From positions 1 to 64,000 of the forward strand of contig NZ_JAJFAV010000008.1 of the NCBI RefSeq assembly GCF_020711235.1: a stretch of DNA of 64,000 nucleotides. Direction: 5' to 3'. Positions within the stretch are counted from its first letter, which is position 1. Every line of letters starts with the position of its first letter. The DNA comes from Hymenobacter sp. 15J16-1T3B. GTDB taxonomy: Bacteria > Bacteroidota > Bacteroidia > Cytophagales > Hymenobacteraceae. Positions 24,782 to 33,409 of this stretch are shown here, piece by piece. Position numbers and translations under genes: made by a program. The notes under the pieces were generated by a model. It saw only the letters and a list, made by a program, of their open reading frames with translations. It was not told the DNA's origin and made no database searches.

Positions 24782-25879
24782 GTGCGGGCGGTGCTACTGG
24801 TGTGGCTGCTGCTGCTGGGGGCCGCAGCGCAAGGACAGGTGTCGCCGGTGGCGGCCGTGCAGCTGCGCGCGCTTCTGGCCCTGACCGAGCAGTACCGCAT
24901 TCCGGGCCTGCAGCTAGCCTACACCGCCCCCAACGGCCGCACCACCACGCTCAGCCAGGGCGTGCAGTGCCAGGGCGAGCCGGCCGTGGTGGATGACCAC
25001 ACCGTTTTTCAAGCCGCGTCGCTGAGCAAGCCCGTGTTTGCCTACGCGGTGCTGCGCCTCGCCGACCGCGGCCTGCTCGACCTCGACGCCCCGCTGGCCC
25101 GCTACGGGCTGCCGCACAAGCACCCGCAAAACCAGCTGGTGGCCGCCCGCATCACCGCCCGCATGGTGCTGCGCCACACCAGCGGCCTCTCGCACTGGGC
25201 TGAGTACGGCGACACGAAGATTACCCGCTGGAACCAGGGCGTGCTGCAGCTCCGCTACCGCCCCGACAGCGTGTGGCACTACTCCGGCGAGGGCTACGCT
25301 TACCTGCAGCGCGTGGTCGAGCACCTCACGGGCAAGGGCCTGCAGCAATTGGCCCAGGAAGAAGTATTTACGCCCCTGGGCATGGCCGACAGCAGTTTCG
25401 GCTGGGACGCGCGCTTCGCCGGCCGCCTCTGCGCGGGCCACGACAGCACCGGCGCCCCCACCCTGCGCCGCCGCTTCCACGAGCCCAGCGCGGCCTTCAG
25501 CCTCGTCACCACCGCCGCCGACTACAGCCGCTTCGTGCGGGCGCTGGCTCGGGGCACGGGCCTGACGCCGGCCACCCACCAGCTGCTGCTCACGGCCAGC
25601 GGCCCGGCCACGCACTGCGGCCCGCCTGGCACCGCCGGGGCCCACCTGGGCTGGGGCCTGGGCGTGGGCTTGCAGCAGAGCAGCCGCGGCCTGGCCCTCT
25701 GGCACTGGGGCGACAATGTGGACTTCAAGAACTTCTTTCTGGTCTTCCCCGACACGGGCGAAAGCGTGGTGTTTCTGACCAACGGCGAAAACGGCCTGCG
25801 CGCCGCCCCGCCGATTCTAAGCCTTTTCCTGGGCCCCGACGAGTACTGGGCTCTGCAGTGGCTGCTGGCGCGGCCGTAG
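24782..25879 (+). CDS. Exported serine hydrolase, beta-lactamase family (tandem paralogue A)
   Basis: 365 aa with a GTG start (24782), chosen because MRAVLLVWLLLLGAAAQGQ is a good signal peptide. The penicillin-binding/class C beta-lactamase fold is clear: SxxK as SLSK (Ser80, Lys83), YSG (Tyr167) as the YxN-equivalent, and a late LALWHWGDN with HWG in place of KTG. Such periplasmic hydrolases act on peptides, D-amino acids or esters; true beta-lactam cleavage is unlikely without KTG. The neighbour at 26004 is a close paralogue. Confidence 0.9.
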   Translation: MRAVLLVWLLLLGAAAQGQVSPVAAVQLRALLALTEQYRIPGLQLAYTAPNGRTTTLSQGVQCQGEPAVVDDHTVFQAASLSKPVFAYAVLRLADRGLLDLDAPLARYGLPHKHPQNQLVAARITARMVLRHTSGLSHWAEYGDTKITRWNQGVLQLRYRPDSVWHYSGEGYAYLQRVVEHLTGKGLQQLAQEEVFTPLGMADSSFGWDARFAGRLCAGHDSTGAPTLRRRFHEPSAAFSLVTTAADYSRFVRALARGTGLTPATHQLLLTASGPATHCGPPGTAGAHLGWGLGVGLQQSSRGLALWHWGDNVDFKNFFLVFPDTGESVVFLTNGENGLRAAPPILSLFLGPDEYWALQWLLARP

Positions 25880-26003
25880 CCGCCGGCCTTGGCGCTTCTG
25901 AGCCGTCCCGCTATTTTTCCGGCCCCGCGGCCCGCCTTGCCGCCGGCGGGGCTTACCCGGTTGTCGTGTTATGTTTCCCGCTCTATCCCCTTTTTCCTAT
26001 TCC

Positions 26004-27068
26004 ATGATCCGAATTCTGACCGCTTTGCTCCTGCTCAGCGCGCTGGCGTGCCAAGCCCAACAGGCGCAATTGCTGGTGCTGCTCAAGCAACACCGCGTGC
26101 CGGGCCTGCAACTGGTGCACGCCCGGGGCAAAAGCCAGCAGCGCTACGCCCTGGGCCTGCGCCGCGCCGGTGACCGGCCGCCGGTGGACGCCAGCACTGT
26201 GTTTCAGGCCGCCTCGCTGAGCAAGGTGGTACTGGCTTACGCGGCCCTGCGCCTGCACGACCGGGGCCTGCTCGACCTCGACCGGCCCCTGCAGGAGTAC
26301 TACGCCAACCCGCGCCTGCAGGCCGAGCCCCGGGCCGCGCGCATCACCGCCCGCATGGTGCTTACCCACCGCGCCGGCCTGCCCAACTGGGCCGCCAACC
26401 CGCTGAGCGCGCAGTGGGCCGGCTCGGCGCTGCAGCTGAAAGTGGCCCCCGATAGCTGCTGGAACTACTCCGGCGAGGGGTTCGTGCTGCTGCAGCGCGT
26501 GCTGGAGCAGCTCAGCGGGCAGTCGTGGCAGGCGCTGGCGCAGGCCGAGGTGTTCGGGCCCCTGGCCATGGTCCGCAGCAGCTTCGTGTGGCAGCCCTGG
26601 TTTGCCCTCGATGCCAGCTGCGGGCACGACGCCCAGGGCCAGCCCACCGAGGTCAAGCAATTTGCCGCGCCCAACGGCGCCTTCAGCCTCATGACCACCG
26701 CCACCGATTACAGCCGCTTCCTGCAGGCGGTGCTGCGGGGCGAGGGGCTGCAGCCGGCCACGGCCCAGCTGCTGCGCACCCCCGCTACCGCCGCCAACCG
26801 CTGCGGCACCCCGCCCAGCCCCGCCGACGCCCACATCAGCTGGGCCTGCGGCGTGGGTCTGGTGTCGACCAGCCGCGGCCCGGCCCTCTGGCACTGGGGC
26901 GACAACGGCGACTTCAAGAACTTCTTTGTGGCCTTCCCCGACCGCCAGGAAAGCGTGGTGTTTTTCACCAACGGCGCCAACGGCCTGCAGCTCACCGACG
27001 ACATTCTGCGCCTGCTGCTCGGCCCGGGCGAGTATTGGACCTCGCAGTGGCTGGCGGCCGGGCAATAA
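26004..27068 (+). CDS. Exported serine hydrolase, beta-lactamase family (tandem paralogue B)
   Basis: 354 aa from ATG 26004 (MIRILTALLLLSALACQAQ, signal peptide). Same layout as the preceding gene: SLSK (Ser71, Lys74), Tyr155 in NYSGEG, and PALWHWGDNGDFKNFF. The shared blocks (RVPGLQL, VFQAASLSK, AARITARMVL, FSLMTTATDYSRF, GPGEYW) extend end to end, so this is a whole-gene tandem duplication. Periplasmic. Substrate unknown. Confidence 0.9.
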   Translation: MIRILTALLLLSALACQAQQAQLLVLLKQHRVPGLQLVHARGKSQQRYALGLRRAGDRPPVDASTVFQAASLSKVVLAYAALRLHDRGLLDLDRPLQEYYANPRLQAEPRAARITARMVLTHRAGLPNWAANPLSAQWAGSALQLKVAPDSCWNYSGEGFVLLQRVLEQLSGQSWQALAQAEVFGPLAMVRSSFVWQPWFALDASCGHDAQGQPTEVKQFAAPNGAFSLMTTATDYSRFLQAVLRGEGLQPATAQLLRTPATAANRCGTPPSPADAHISWACGVGLVSTSRGPALWHWGDNGDFKNFFVAFPDRQESVVFFTNGANGLQLTDDILRLLLGPGEYWTSQWLAAGQ

Positions 27069-27112
27069 TCTGTTAATCCGCTATACCTAGCTGCTTTTCA
27101 TTTCCTTAGCCG

Positions 27113-27721
27113 ATGAGAGCGTACTTGCTCCTGTTCCTGGTCTTGGCGGCGGCCGCCTGCCAGCGCGGCCCCGACGAGGCCACCCAGCGCCAGCTGGCCC
27201 AGCTGCGCCAGCAGGTGGCCCGGCAGAGCGACACCTTGGACCGCTTGCACCAGGAGTTGCGGCGGGCCGCCGCCGCGGCCAATCACCCCTGCCCAGCCGA
27301 TTCCGCGGCCGCCCGGCCCCGGCTCCGGGAGCTGCCGAGCGGTACGCTCTACGGCACGCCCGCCGCGGTGGAGCTGCCTGACGCCGAACTGGCCGAGGTG
27401 CTGAGCGTGGCCGACACCAGCGTCTACGCCCAGGCCGACGACTGCGCCGTGCGGGCCTACCTGCTCTGCAACGGCCCCGGGGATGCCACCCTCGACTACT
27501 GCACCTGCTCGCACTACGTCTACCTGGCCCTCACCGGCGGCGACGCGGTCGAGGAGTACAAGCTGTTTCGCGTGGGGCCCTTCTTCGAAGCCAAACTGGT
27601 CGGCTGGGAAAACAACGATGCGAAAAGCAGCCCGCTGACCCTACGCATCCGCCACAACCAGAAGGGCCGCCCCAAGACCGACGCTTTCCGCGTCAGCTGG
27701 CGGGGCGTGCGGCGGCTGTAG
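27113..27721 (+). CDS. Lipoprotein of unknown function
   Basis: 202 aa from ATG 27113: MRAYLLLFLVLAAAAC with lipobox Cys16. Residues 20-55 form a short coiled-coil-like Gln/Arg/Leu stretch (QRQLAQLRQQVARQ). The rest contains six more cysteines (for example CAVRAYLLCNGPG and DYCTCSHYVYL), which may form disulfides in the periplasm. No known domain recognised. It follows the serine hydrolase gene by 44 bases and may share its transcript. Confidence 0.72.
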   Translation: MRAYLLLFLVLAAAACQRGPDEATQRQLAQLRQQVARQSDTLDRLHQELRRAAAAANHPCPADSAAARPRLRELPSGTLYGTPAAVELPDAELAEVLSVADTSVYAQADDCAVRAYLLCNGPGDATLDYCTCSHYVYLALTGGDAVEEYKLFRVGPFFEAKLVGWENNDAKSSPLTLRIRHNQKGRPKTDAFRVSWRGVRRL

Positions 27722-27790
27722 CCGGCCGGCGCAGTTGCAAGAGCCTCGGCAATACCCTAGGTTTAGGGGCTTCTCAACGGCCTTCTGACC

Positions 27791-28843
27791 ATGCACCTTT
27801 CCCGCCTCCTCCCCGCCGCCCTGCTGCTGGCCGCCGCCTGCACCGCGCCCACCAAGCCTGCACCCGCCGCCGACGCGGCCGCCTCCACGCTCGCCAGCTA
27901 CTTTGCCGGCGACACGGCCCGGGTGAAAACCGGCGGCGTGCAGGTCATTCCCATCAGCACGCCCAAGGGCACGTTCAACGTGTGGACCAAGCGCTTCGGA
28001 AATAACCCGCGCATCAAGCTGCTGCTGCTCAACGGCGGGCCCGGCGCCACCCACGAGTACTTCGAGTGCATGGAGAGCTTTCTGCCGCAGGAGGGCATCG
28101 AGTTTATTTACTACGACCAGCTCGGCTGCGGCAATTCCGACAACCCCAAGGACACGGCTATGTGGAGCCTGCCGCGCTACGTGGAGGAAGTGGAGCAGGT
28201 GCGCCAGGCCCTGAAGCTCGACAAGGACAACTTCTACCTGCTGGGCCACAGCTGGGGCGGCATCCTCGCGGCCGAGTACGCACTGAAATACCAGCAGCAC
28301 CTCAAGGGGCTGATCATCTCCAACATGATGATGAGCATTCCGGCCTACAACAAGTACGCCGACGAGGTACTGGCCCCGCAGCTCAAGCCCGAGGTGCTGC
28401 GCGAAATTCGGCAGATCGAAGCCAAGAAAGACTTCCAGAACCCGCGCTACATGGAGCTGCTCGAGCCCAACTTCTACGCCGAGCACCTGTGCCGCGTGCC
28501 CCTGCCCGAGCCGGCCGCCCGCTCCCTGGGCAAAACCAACCAGTCGCTCTACGTGACCATGCAGGGGCCCAGCGAGTTTGGCGCCTCCGGCAAGCTGGTG
28601 AACTGGGACCGGGTGGCCGACCTGCCCAAGCTCGCGGTGCCGGTGCTCAGCATCGGCGGCAAGCACGACACCATGGACCCCGAGCACATGCGCATGGTGG
28701 CCCAAAAGGTGCAGAACGGCACCGCCCTAATTTGCCCCAAGGGCAGCCACATGAGCTTCTACGACGACCAGCCGACCTACATGGCGGGCCTGACGAAGTG
28801 GATTCTGGGCGTGGACCAGGGCGAAAAGAAGGTGGCCCTGTAA
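27791..28843 (+). CDS. Proline-iminopeptidase-like alpha/beta hydrolase (S33), lipoprotein
   Basis: 350 aa. Lipobox LLLAAAC (Cys17) puts it in the envelope. The S33 pattern is complete: NGGPG (81-85) oxyanion motif, DQLGCGNSD, nucleophile Ser154 in GHSWGG, a late GKHDTMDPEH with the acid, and His in CPKGSHMSF. Proline iminopeptidases remove N-terminal proline or other residues from short peptides. An envelope location fits peptide scavenging. Confidence 0.92.
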   Translation: MHLSRLLPAALLLAAACTAPTKPAPAADAAASTLASYFAGDTARVKTGGVQVIPISTPKGTFNVWTKRFGNNPRIKLLLLNGGPGATHEYFECMESFLPQEGIEFIYYDQLGCGNSDNPKDTAMWSLPRYVEEVEQVRQALKLDKDNFYLLGHSWGGILAAEYALKYQQHLKGLIISNMMMSIPAYNKYADEVLAPQLKPEVLREIRQIEAKKDFQNPRYMELLEPNFYAEHLCRVPLPEPAARSLGKTNQSLYVTMQGPSEFGASGKLVNWDRVADLPKLAVPVLSIGGKHDTMDPEHMRMVAQKVQNGTALICPKGSHMSFYDDQPTYMAGLTKWILGVDQGEKKVAL

Positions 28844-28932
28844 CCGGCCTCCCTGCTCCCCTTCGCCTAACTCAACTTCCTTCTTTCAACTTTTATCCCA
28901 AATCACCGGTGCCCACGCGCCTGCCGCTTGTA

Positions 28933-29484
28933 ATGTCCACGCACGTACCCCTGCCTATTCCGCCGGTACAGTTTGACTCCGCTGGCGAGTTGATGCTGAC
29001 CGCATCCCCCACCTCCTCCAAGCATGATTTCGACTTTTACGAGGGCAAATGGCGCCTGCGTAATCGAAAATTGAAAGCGCGGCTGGAAAACTGCACGGAG
29101 TGGATTGAGTTTGAATCGACCCAGGAAATGTACCGGGTCTTGCACGGGCTGGGCAACATCGACAACTACCTCGCGACGTTTGACGGCGTGCCATTCGAGG
29201 GCATGTCGGTGCGGCTGTTTAACCCCCAGACCCGCTTGTGGAGCATTTACTGGGCAGATAGCACCGCCGGCAGGCTAGACCCGCCGGTGGTCGGCTCCTT
29301 TGATCAGGACGTGGCCCACTTTTTTACCAAGGATACCTTCCAGGGAAAGAATATCCTGGTAGCCTTTCGCTGGGATGCCCGGGACAAGGACAACCCCGTC
29401 TGGAGCCAAGCTTTTTCCGACGACAACGGTCAGACCTGGGAATGGAACTGGTATATGTACTTCACCCGGTACAGCGGCAATTAA
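28933..29484 (+). CDS. DUF1579-like protein of unknown function
   Basis: 183 aa from ATG 28933 (MSTHVPLPIPPVQFD); no signal peptide. KHDFDFYEGKWRLRNRK, TQEMYRVLHGLGNIDNYLATFDG, MSVRLFNPQTRLWSIYWADS and WSQAFSDDNGQTWEWNWYM are typical of DUF1579-like lipocalin-fold proteins of about 150-190 aa. The base composition is less GC-rich than the neighbours. Its stop codon lies in a 20-bp perfect palindrome. Confidence 0.75.
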   Translation: MSTHVPLPIPPVQFDSAGELMLTASPTSSKHDFDFYEGKWRLRNRKLKARLENCTEWIEFESTQEMYRVLHGLGNIDNYLATFDGVPFEGMSVRLFNPQTRLWSIYWADSTAGRLDPPVVGSFDQDVAHFFTKDTFQGKNILVAFRWDARDKDNPVWSQAFSDDNGQTWEWNWYMYFTRYSGN

Positions 29485-29502
29485 CGGCTTGGCCAAGCCG
29501 TT
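29483..29502. repeat. Perfect 20-bp palindrome at the gene end
   Basis: AACGGCTTGG followed immediately by its complement, overlapping the TAA stop. There is no loop and no T tract, so it fits a protein-binding site or weak hairpin better than an intrinsic terminator. Confidence 0.5.
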
Positions 29503-29667
29503 ACCATTAGACTCTGAAAAGAACAGCCAGCCCGGCCGGGCCTCGAAGAGTGTATAGCTTTGACAACCAGAATACTGGACACAACATTACCAGTGTTTCA
29601 ACGAAAAAAGCGCGTATTGAGCGGTATACCTTCAAGCGGTAAGTCGATTCTTCACGCCAGCAACCTT

Positions 29668-30162
29668 ATGATTCACCTCCTCTCTGCCTGGCGCAGCAGC
29701 CTATTGGTTGCTAGCCTGCTGCTCGGCTACACCGCCCAGGCTCAGACACCGCGGCCTGGCGCCGTTAAGTATCTCAATCCCACCACCGTGCACCCGCCCA
29801 AGGGCTATTCGCAGGCGGCAAGCTTGGACCTGGGCCCCGTCACCATGCTCATCATGTCGGGGCAGGTGGCGCTGGATACCCAAGGCCGGGTGGTGGGCGC
29901 CGGCGACGTGGGCCAGCAAGCCGACCAGGCTTTCCGCAATATCCAGCGCATCGTGGAGGCGGCGGGCGGCACAATGCAACACGTGGTGAAGCTGAATTAC
30001 TTCTTGCTCGATGCAAGCCAGCTACCCGCCGTGCGCACCGCCCGCGACCGGTACGTGAATACGGCTACGCCCCCGGCCAGCACCGCCGTGCAGGTCAGCA
30101 AGCTGTTTCGCGAGGAGCTGCTGATCGAAATCGAAGCTACGGCCATCATTCCGAAGAAGTAG
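29668..30162 (+). CDS. Exported RidA family protein
   Basis: 164 aa from ATG 29668: MIHLLSAWRSSLLVASLLLGYTAQA is a signal peptide; the longer in-frame start at 29560 would bury it. The RidA domain (about 35-163) shows PPKGYSQAASLDLG, MSGQVALDTQGRVVG, QADQAFRNIQRIVEAAGG and PPASTAVQVSKLFREELLIEIEA, including the Arg equivalent region near RDRYV. Cytosolic RidA hydrolyses reactive enamine/imine intermediates; exported members are common in Bacteroidota and their substrate is unknown. Only 9 bases before the Crp-like gene. Confidence 0.88.
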   Translation: MIHLLSAWRSSLLVASLLLGYTAQAQTPRPGAVKYLNPTTVHPPKGYSQAASLDLGPVTMLIMSGQVALDTQGRVVGAGDVGQQADQAFRNIQRIVEAAGGTMQHVVKLNYFLLDASQLPAVRTARDRYVNTATPPASTAVQVSKLFREELLIEIEATAIIPKK

Positions 30163-30171
30163 CCGCCGGCC

Positions 30172-30771
30172 ATGCACGCGCTGCGCCCCTTTCTCGACGG
30201 CCTTTGGCCCCTGCGTCCGGACACCTGGGCGCGGGTCGAGCCGCTGTTTACGCCGCAGGAGCTGCCCAAAGGCCAGTACTTTATCGAGGCGGGGCAGACG
30301 GCGCGGCAGGTGGGCTTTCTGGCCGAAGGTGTGATGCGCGCCTTTTACCGCAACGCCCGCGGCACCGAGTACAACAAAACCTTTTTCGTGGCGCCGGCCA
30401 TCGTGGGCACCTACTCCTCGCTGATAACCGGGCAGCCGGCCGCCATCAACCAGCAGGCCCTCACCGACTGCCAGCTGCTGGTGGCCGACTACCCCGCCCT
30501 GCGCGCCCTCTACGACCAGCACCCTGACCTGGAGCGGCAGGCCCGCCTGCACGCCGAGCGGCAATTCGTGACCAAGGAGCAGCGCGAACTAGAAATCGTG
30601 CTGCTCGACGCGGAGCAGCGCTACGCCCTGTTTCGGCAGCAGTTTCCGGGCCTGGAGCAGCTCGTGCCGCAGTACCACGTGGCCTCGTACCTAGGTATCA
30701 CCCCCACCCAGCTCAGCCGCATCCGCCACAAGCTCAGTCGCGGCGGCCCCAGCACTTCTTTACCTATGTAA
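30172..30771 (+). CDS. Crp/Fnr family transcription regulator
   Basis: 199 aa. N-terminal cyclic-nucleotide-binding-type beta barrel (KGQYFIEAGQTARQVGFLAEG, 35-55; GTEYNKTFF, 63-71) and a short C-terminal winged helix with recognition helix ITPTQLSRIRHKL (176-188). The effector-binding residues of true CRP (RxE for cAMP) are not obvious, as is usual in this Bacteroidota group. It is 9 bases downstream of the RidA gene and may regulate it or sense the same stress; inference. Confidence 0.9.
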   Translation: MHALRPFLDGLWPLRPDTWARVEPLFTPQELPKGQYFIEAGQTARQVGFLAEGVMRAFYRNARGTEYNKTFFVAPAIVGTYSSLITGQPAAINQQALTDCQLLVADYPALRALYDQHPDLERQARLHAERQFVTKEQRELEIVLLDAEQRYALFRQQFPGLEQLVPQYHVASYLGITPTQLSRIRHKLSRGGPSTSLPM

Positions 30772-30833
30772 ATGCGCCGGCGCAGGGCGCGCAGTTGCTT
30801 TGCCAGCATCCTTCACGCTCAAGCAACTGCGCT

Positions 30834-31451
30834 ATGAATCAACAAACTGCCTCCCGCCTGCTGGGCCGCCTCGACCGGCTGGCCACCACCCGCAACACCT
30901 GGCTGGCCTACGCGCCCTTCGCCGCCGTGGGCACCTGGCTGATGGTAGCCGACGCCCGCCTGCAACGCCTCGCGCCCGGCCTGCCCAAGCTCGACTTCCG
31001 CCCGGCCGGCTACTCCCCGGCCGACGTGGTGCGCCTATTCCAAACCTACGGCCCCGCTGGCCGGGCCGAGTACGGGCAGCAGACGCTGGTCGACACCCTC
31101 TTCCCCGTGCTGGTGGCCGCGTTCGGGCTGCTGTTCTTTGCCCGCACCTGCCGCCGCTGGGGCTGGCGGGGGCTGGGCAACCTGCTCATCACGGGCTGCC
31201 TGCTGTTTATGGTGGTCGACTTGGCCGAAAACGCCTGCATTTTCGCCCTGCTGGCCCAGTTTCCGCACCCGTCCTGGACGGCCGCCACGCTCGGCAGCCT
31301 GCTCACCCAGTTGAAGCTGCCGCTGCTTTTCACCATCTACTTCTTCGTGTTGCTCAACGCGCTGCTGCTCAGCGGCCGGCTCGTGCGCGGCTGGTGGCGG
31401 GCCCTGGCCGAAACGCCGTGTTCGGATGCCGCCTGCGGCCCGCGGGCCTAA
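30834..31451 (+). CDS. Membrane protein, unknown function
   Basis: 205 aa from ATG 30834. Four hydrophobic segments (about 24-44, 84-106, 116-138 and 155-182) with a basic connector. DFRPAGYSPADVVRLFQTYGP lies in the large first loop, a pattern seen in uncharacterised bacterial membrane proteins. No catalytic motif. Confidence 0.7.
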   Translation: MNQQTASRLLGRLDRLATTRNTWLAYAPFAAVGTWLMVADARLQRLAPGLPKLDFRPAGYSPADVVRLFQTYGPAGRAEYGQQTLVDTLFPVLVAAFGLLFFARTCRRWGWRGLGNLLITGCLLFMVVDLAENACIFALLAQFPHPSWTAATLGSLLTQLKLPLLFTIYFFVLLNALLLSGRLVRGWWRALAETPCSDAACGPRA

Positions 31452-31607
31452 GCGCTGCGGGTGCCGATGCGCCGCCGCTTGCCGCTTTCTGGCCGCCGCA
31501 GCGCCGCTTAGTGCTCCTTCCCGAACGGCGGGCCGCCCGAAGCGGGCAGTCCGCCGTACCTTTGGGGTCGGCCGGCGCGTTGGCGGCCGACTTACCTTTC
31601 CGTTGCC

Positions 31608-32657
31608 ATGCCTACCCGTCTCAATAAATACATCAGCGAAAGCGGCATCTGCTCGCGCCGCGAAGCCGACCGGTTTATCGAGCAGGGCGTGGTGTTCGTG
31701 AATGGCAAGCGCGCCGAGGTGGGCACCCAAGTGGAACCCACGGATAAGGTGGTCGTCAACGGCAACCGCATCGAGCCGCGGGCGGCTGAGGACGCCATCT
31801 ACATTGCCTTCAACAAGCCGCCGGGCATCACCACCACCACGGAGCGGGGCGTCAAAGACAACATCATCCGCTACATCAAGCACTCGGAGCGGATTTTTCC
31901 CATCGGCCGCCTCGACAAGGAGTCGCAGGGCCTGATTTTGCTGACCTCGAACGGCGACATCGTCAACAAGATCCTGCGGGCCGGCAACCAGCACGAAAAG
32001 GAGTACATCGTGATGGTGGACAAGCCCTTGACGGACGCCGTGCTGGAGAGCATGCGCCAGGGCGTGCCCATGCTCGGCACCATCACCAAGCCCTGCCCGG
32101 TGCAGAAGGAAACCGACTACATCTTCCGCATCACGCTGGTGCAGGGCCTGAACCGGCAGATCCGCCGCATGTGCGAGTTTTTCGGCTACGAAGTGGTGCA
32201 GCTGGAGCGCATCCGCGTGATGCACATCACCCTGAAAGGCCTGGGCGTGGGCGACTGGCGCGAGCTGACCGACAAGGAGCTGAAGGTGCTCTTCGAGAGC
32301 ATCGAGCACTCCAGCGGCACCACCCGGCAGCGCCGCGCCCGCGGCGAGAAAACGCCCCAGCAGATAGCCAGCGAGGAGTGGCTCAGCGAGGCCCCGCGCC
32401 CCAAAGAGGCCAAGCCCCGGCCTAAAACCTACGGCGCCGAGGCCCAGGCCAAGGGCAGGCACCGGCCGGGCACGGGCAAGCCCAAGGCGGCCGGTGCGGC
32501 TGGCCCCGCAAAACCGGCTGGCAAAACGGCCGCAGCCAAACCCGCCGGTAAGGCCACTGCGGGCAAGCCGGCTGCTAAGGCCGCCCGCCCTGCCAGCAAG
32601 CCCGCCGCCCGCACCGGGCGCGGCAGCACCGGCGGGGGCCGCGGCCGCACCCGCTGA
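31608..32657 (+). CDS. rluF: 23S rRNA pseudouridine synthase RluF-like, with Lys/Ala/Pro tail
   Basis: 349 aa. S4 RNA-binding domain first ([21 protein letters not shown], 4-24), then the RsuA/RluB/E/F catalytic core with [10 protein letters not shown] (100-109; Asp103 is the catalytic aspartate). RNRQIRRMC-type motif [16 protein letters not shown] follows. The close match to RluF rather than RsuA suggests modification of U2604 in 23S rRNA. From about residue 240 on, a tail of more than 100 residues, rich in Lys, Ala, Pro and Arg, is likely disordered and RNA-binding, far longer than in E. coli RluF (about 290 aa). Confidence 0.92.
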   Translation: MPTRLNKYISESGICSRREADRFIEQGVVFVNGKRAEVGTQVEPTDKVVVNGNRIEPRAAEDAIYIAFNKPPGITTTTERGVKDNIIRYIKHSERIFPIGRLDKESQGLILLTSNGDIVNKILRAGNQHEKEYIVMVDKPLTDAVLESMRQGVPMLGTITKPCPVQKETDYIFRITLVQGLNRQIRRMCEFFGYEVVQLERIRVMHITLKGLGVGDWRELTDKELKVLFESIEHSSGTTRQRRARGEKTPQQIASEEWLSEAPRPKEAKPRPKTYGAEAQAKGRHRPGTGKPKAAGAAGPAKPAGKTAAAKPAGKATAGKPAAKAARPASKPAARTGRGSTGGGRGRTR

Positions 32658-32745
32658 TTCGCCCCGCTACAGGCGTCGGCCGACGGCTGGCTGCGCTTGG
32701 TTGGGCCACCGCTGGCTGTTTATTTTGGGCCTGCTTTATCCCAAA

Positions 32746-33228
32746 ATGCGCTACACTTCCGCTTTACTCGGCTTATCCGTGTGCCTCGGTCTGCTGGGCT
32801 GCCACAAAACCAAAGTGGACAGCCAGTGCTGCGACGATGCCGGCCGCCAGCAACACCTGACCACGCCGAATTTGACCGTGGTGCCGCCCAACGCCATTAC
32901 GCCCAACGGGGACGGCCTCAACGACAATTTTGCCGTCTTCGCCTTTGTGCAGGGCAGCTCGCCGCAACCCACTTTTACCCGCCGGATGCTCAAGATTTAC
33001 GAGCTGAAGGGGAAAAACCCGGTGTACGAAAAGGCGGATTACCGCAACGAGTTTCACGGCCAGGACAACGACGGCAAGGAACTCGCCGAGGGCAAATACC
33101 GCTACGCGCTGACCCTGGACGACAACTCGGTGGAAGGCACCGTGTGCGTGCTGCGCAGCAAATCGGCCTGCAACTGCCGCACCATCGACCCGAACGACCC
33201 GCAGGTCAACGGGGCGACCTGCCAATAA
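32746..33228 (+). CDS. Lipoprotein with gliding-motility-type C-terminal domain (CHU_C)
   Basis: 160 aa from ATG 32746: MRYTSALLGLSVCLGLLGC, lipobox Cys19. VVPPNAITPNGDGLNDNF (46-63) is the signature of the gliding-motility-associated CHU_C domain, normally found at the end of very large T9SS substrates. Here it forms nearly the whole protein, then LKIYELKGKNPVYEK. Six cysteines near the ends may form disulfides. A stand-alone CHU_C lipoprotein is short for the family; a role at the cell surface is inference. Confidence 0.82.
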   Translation: MRYTSALLGLSVCLGLLGCHKTKVDSQCCDDAGRQQHLTTPNLTVVPPNAITPNGDGLNDNFAVFAFVQGSSPQPTFTRRMLKIYELKGKNPVYEKADYRNEFHGQDNDGKELAEGKYRYALTLDDNSVEGTVCVLRSKSACNCRTIDPNDPQVNGATCQ

Positions 33229-33320
33229 GCCACGCCGCTGAAGCTGCGCCGGTTACGTTTCGAGCCGTTTGCCGCTGCGGCCGGCTTCATTTACCAAATC
33301 GAGCCGGCGCCCTACCTTCG

Positions 33321-33363
33321 GCCCGCCAAAGCAGCTTCCCCGGCTGCTGGCGGGCCGTTTTTG
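33321..33363 (+). terminator. Hairpin with T tract before bioB
   Basis: Stem GCCCGCC-AA-AGCAGC with GCTGCT-GGCGGGC (13 bp, AA bulge), loop TTCCCCG, then a T5 run. It lies 93 nt after the CHU_C gene and 46 nt before the bioB ATG. It may simply end the upstream gene or act as an attenuator in the bioB leader. Confidence 0.6.
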
Positions 33364-33409
33364 TTGCCCCAAGCGGCTCTTCGTATTCTCCACAACCTCT
33401 CCCACCGCT

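Noticed and set aside
24782-27068. Beta-lactam resistance genes
   Set aside because: The KTG motif is replaced by HWG, so the enzymes are better read as general serine hydrolases.
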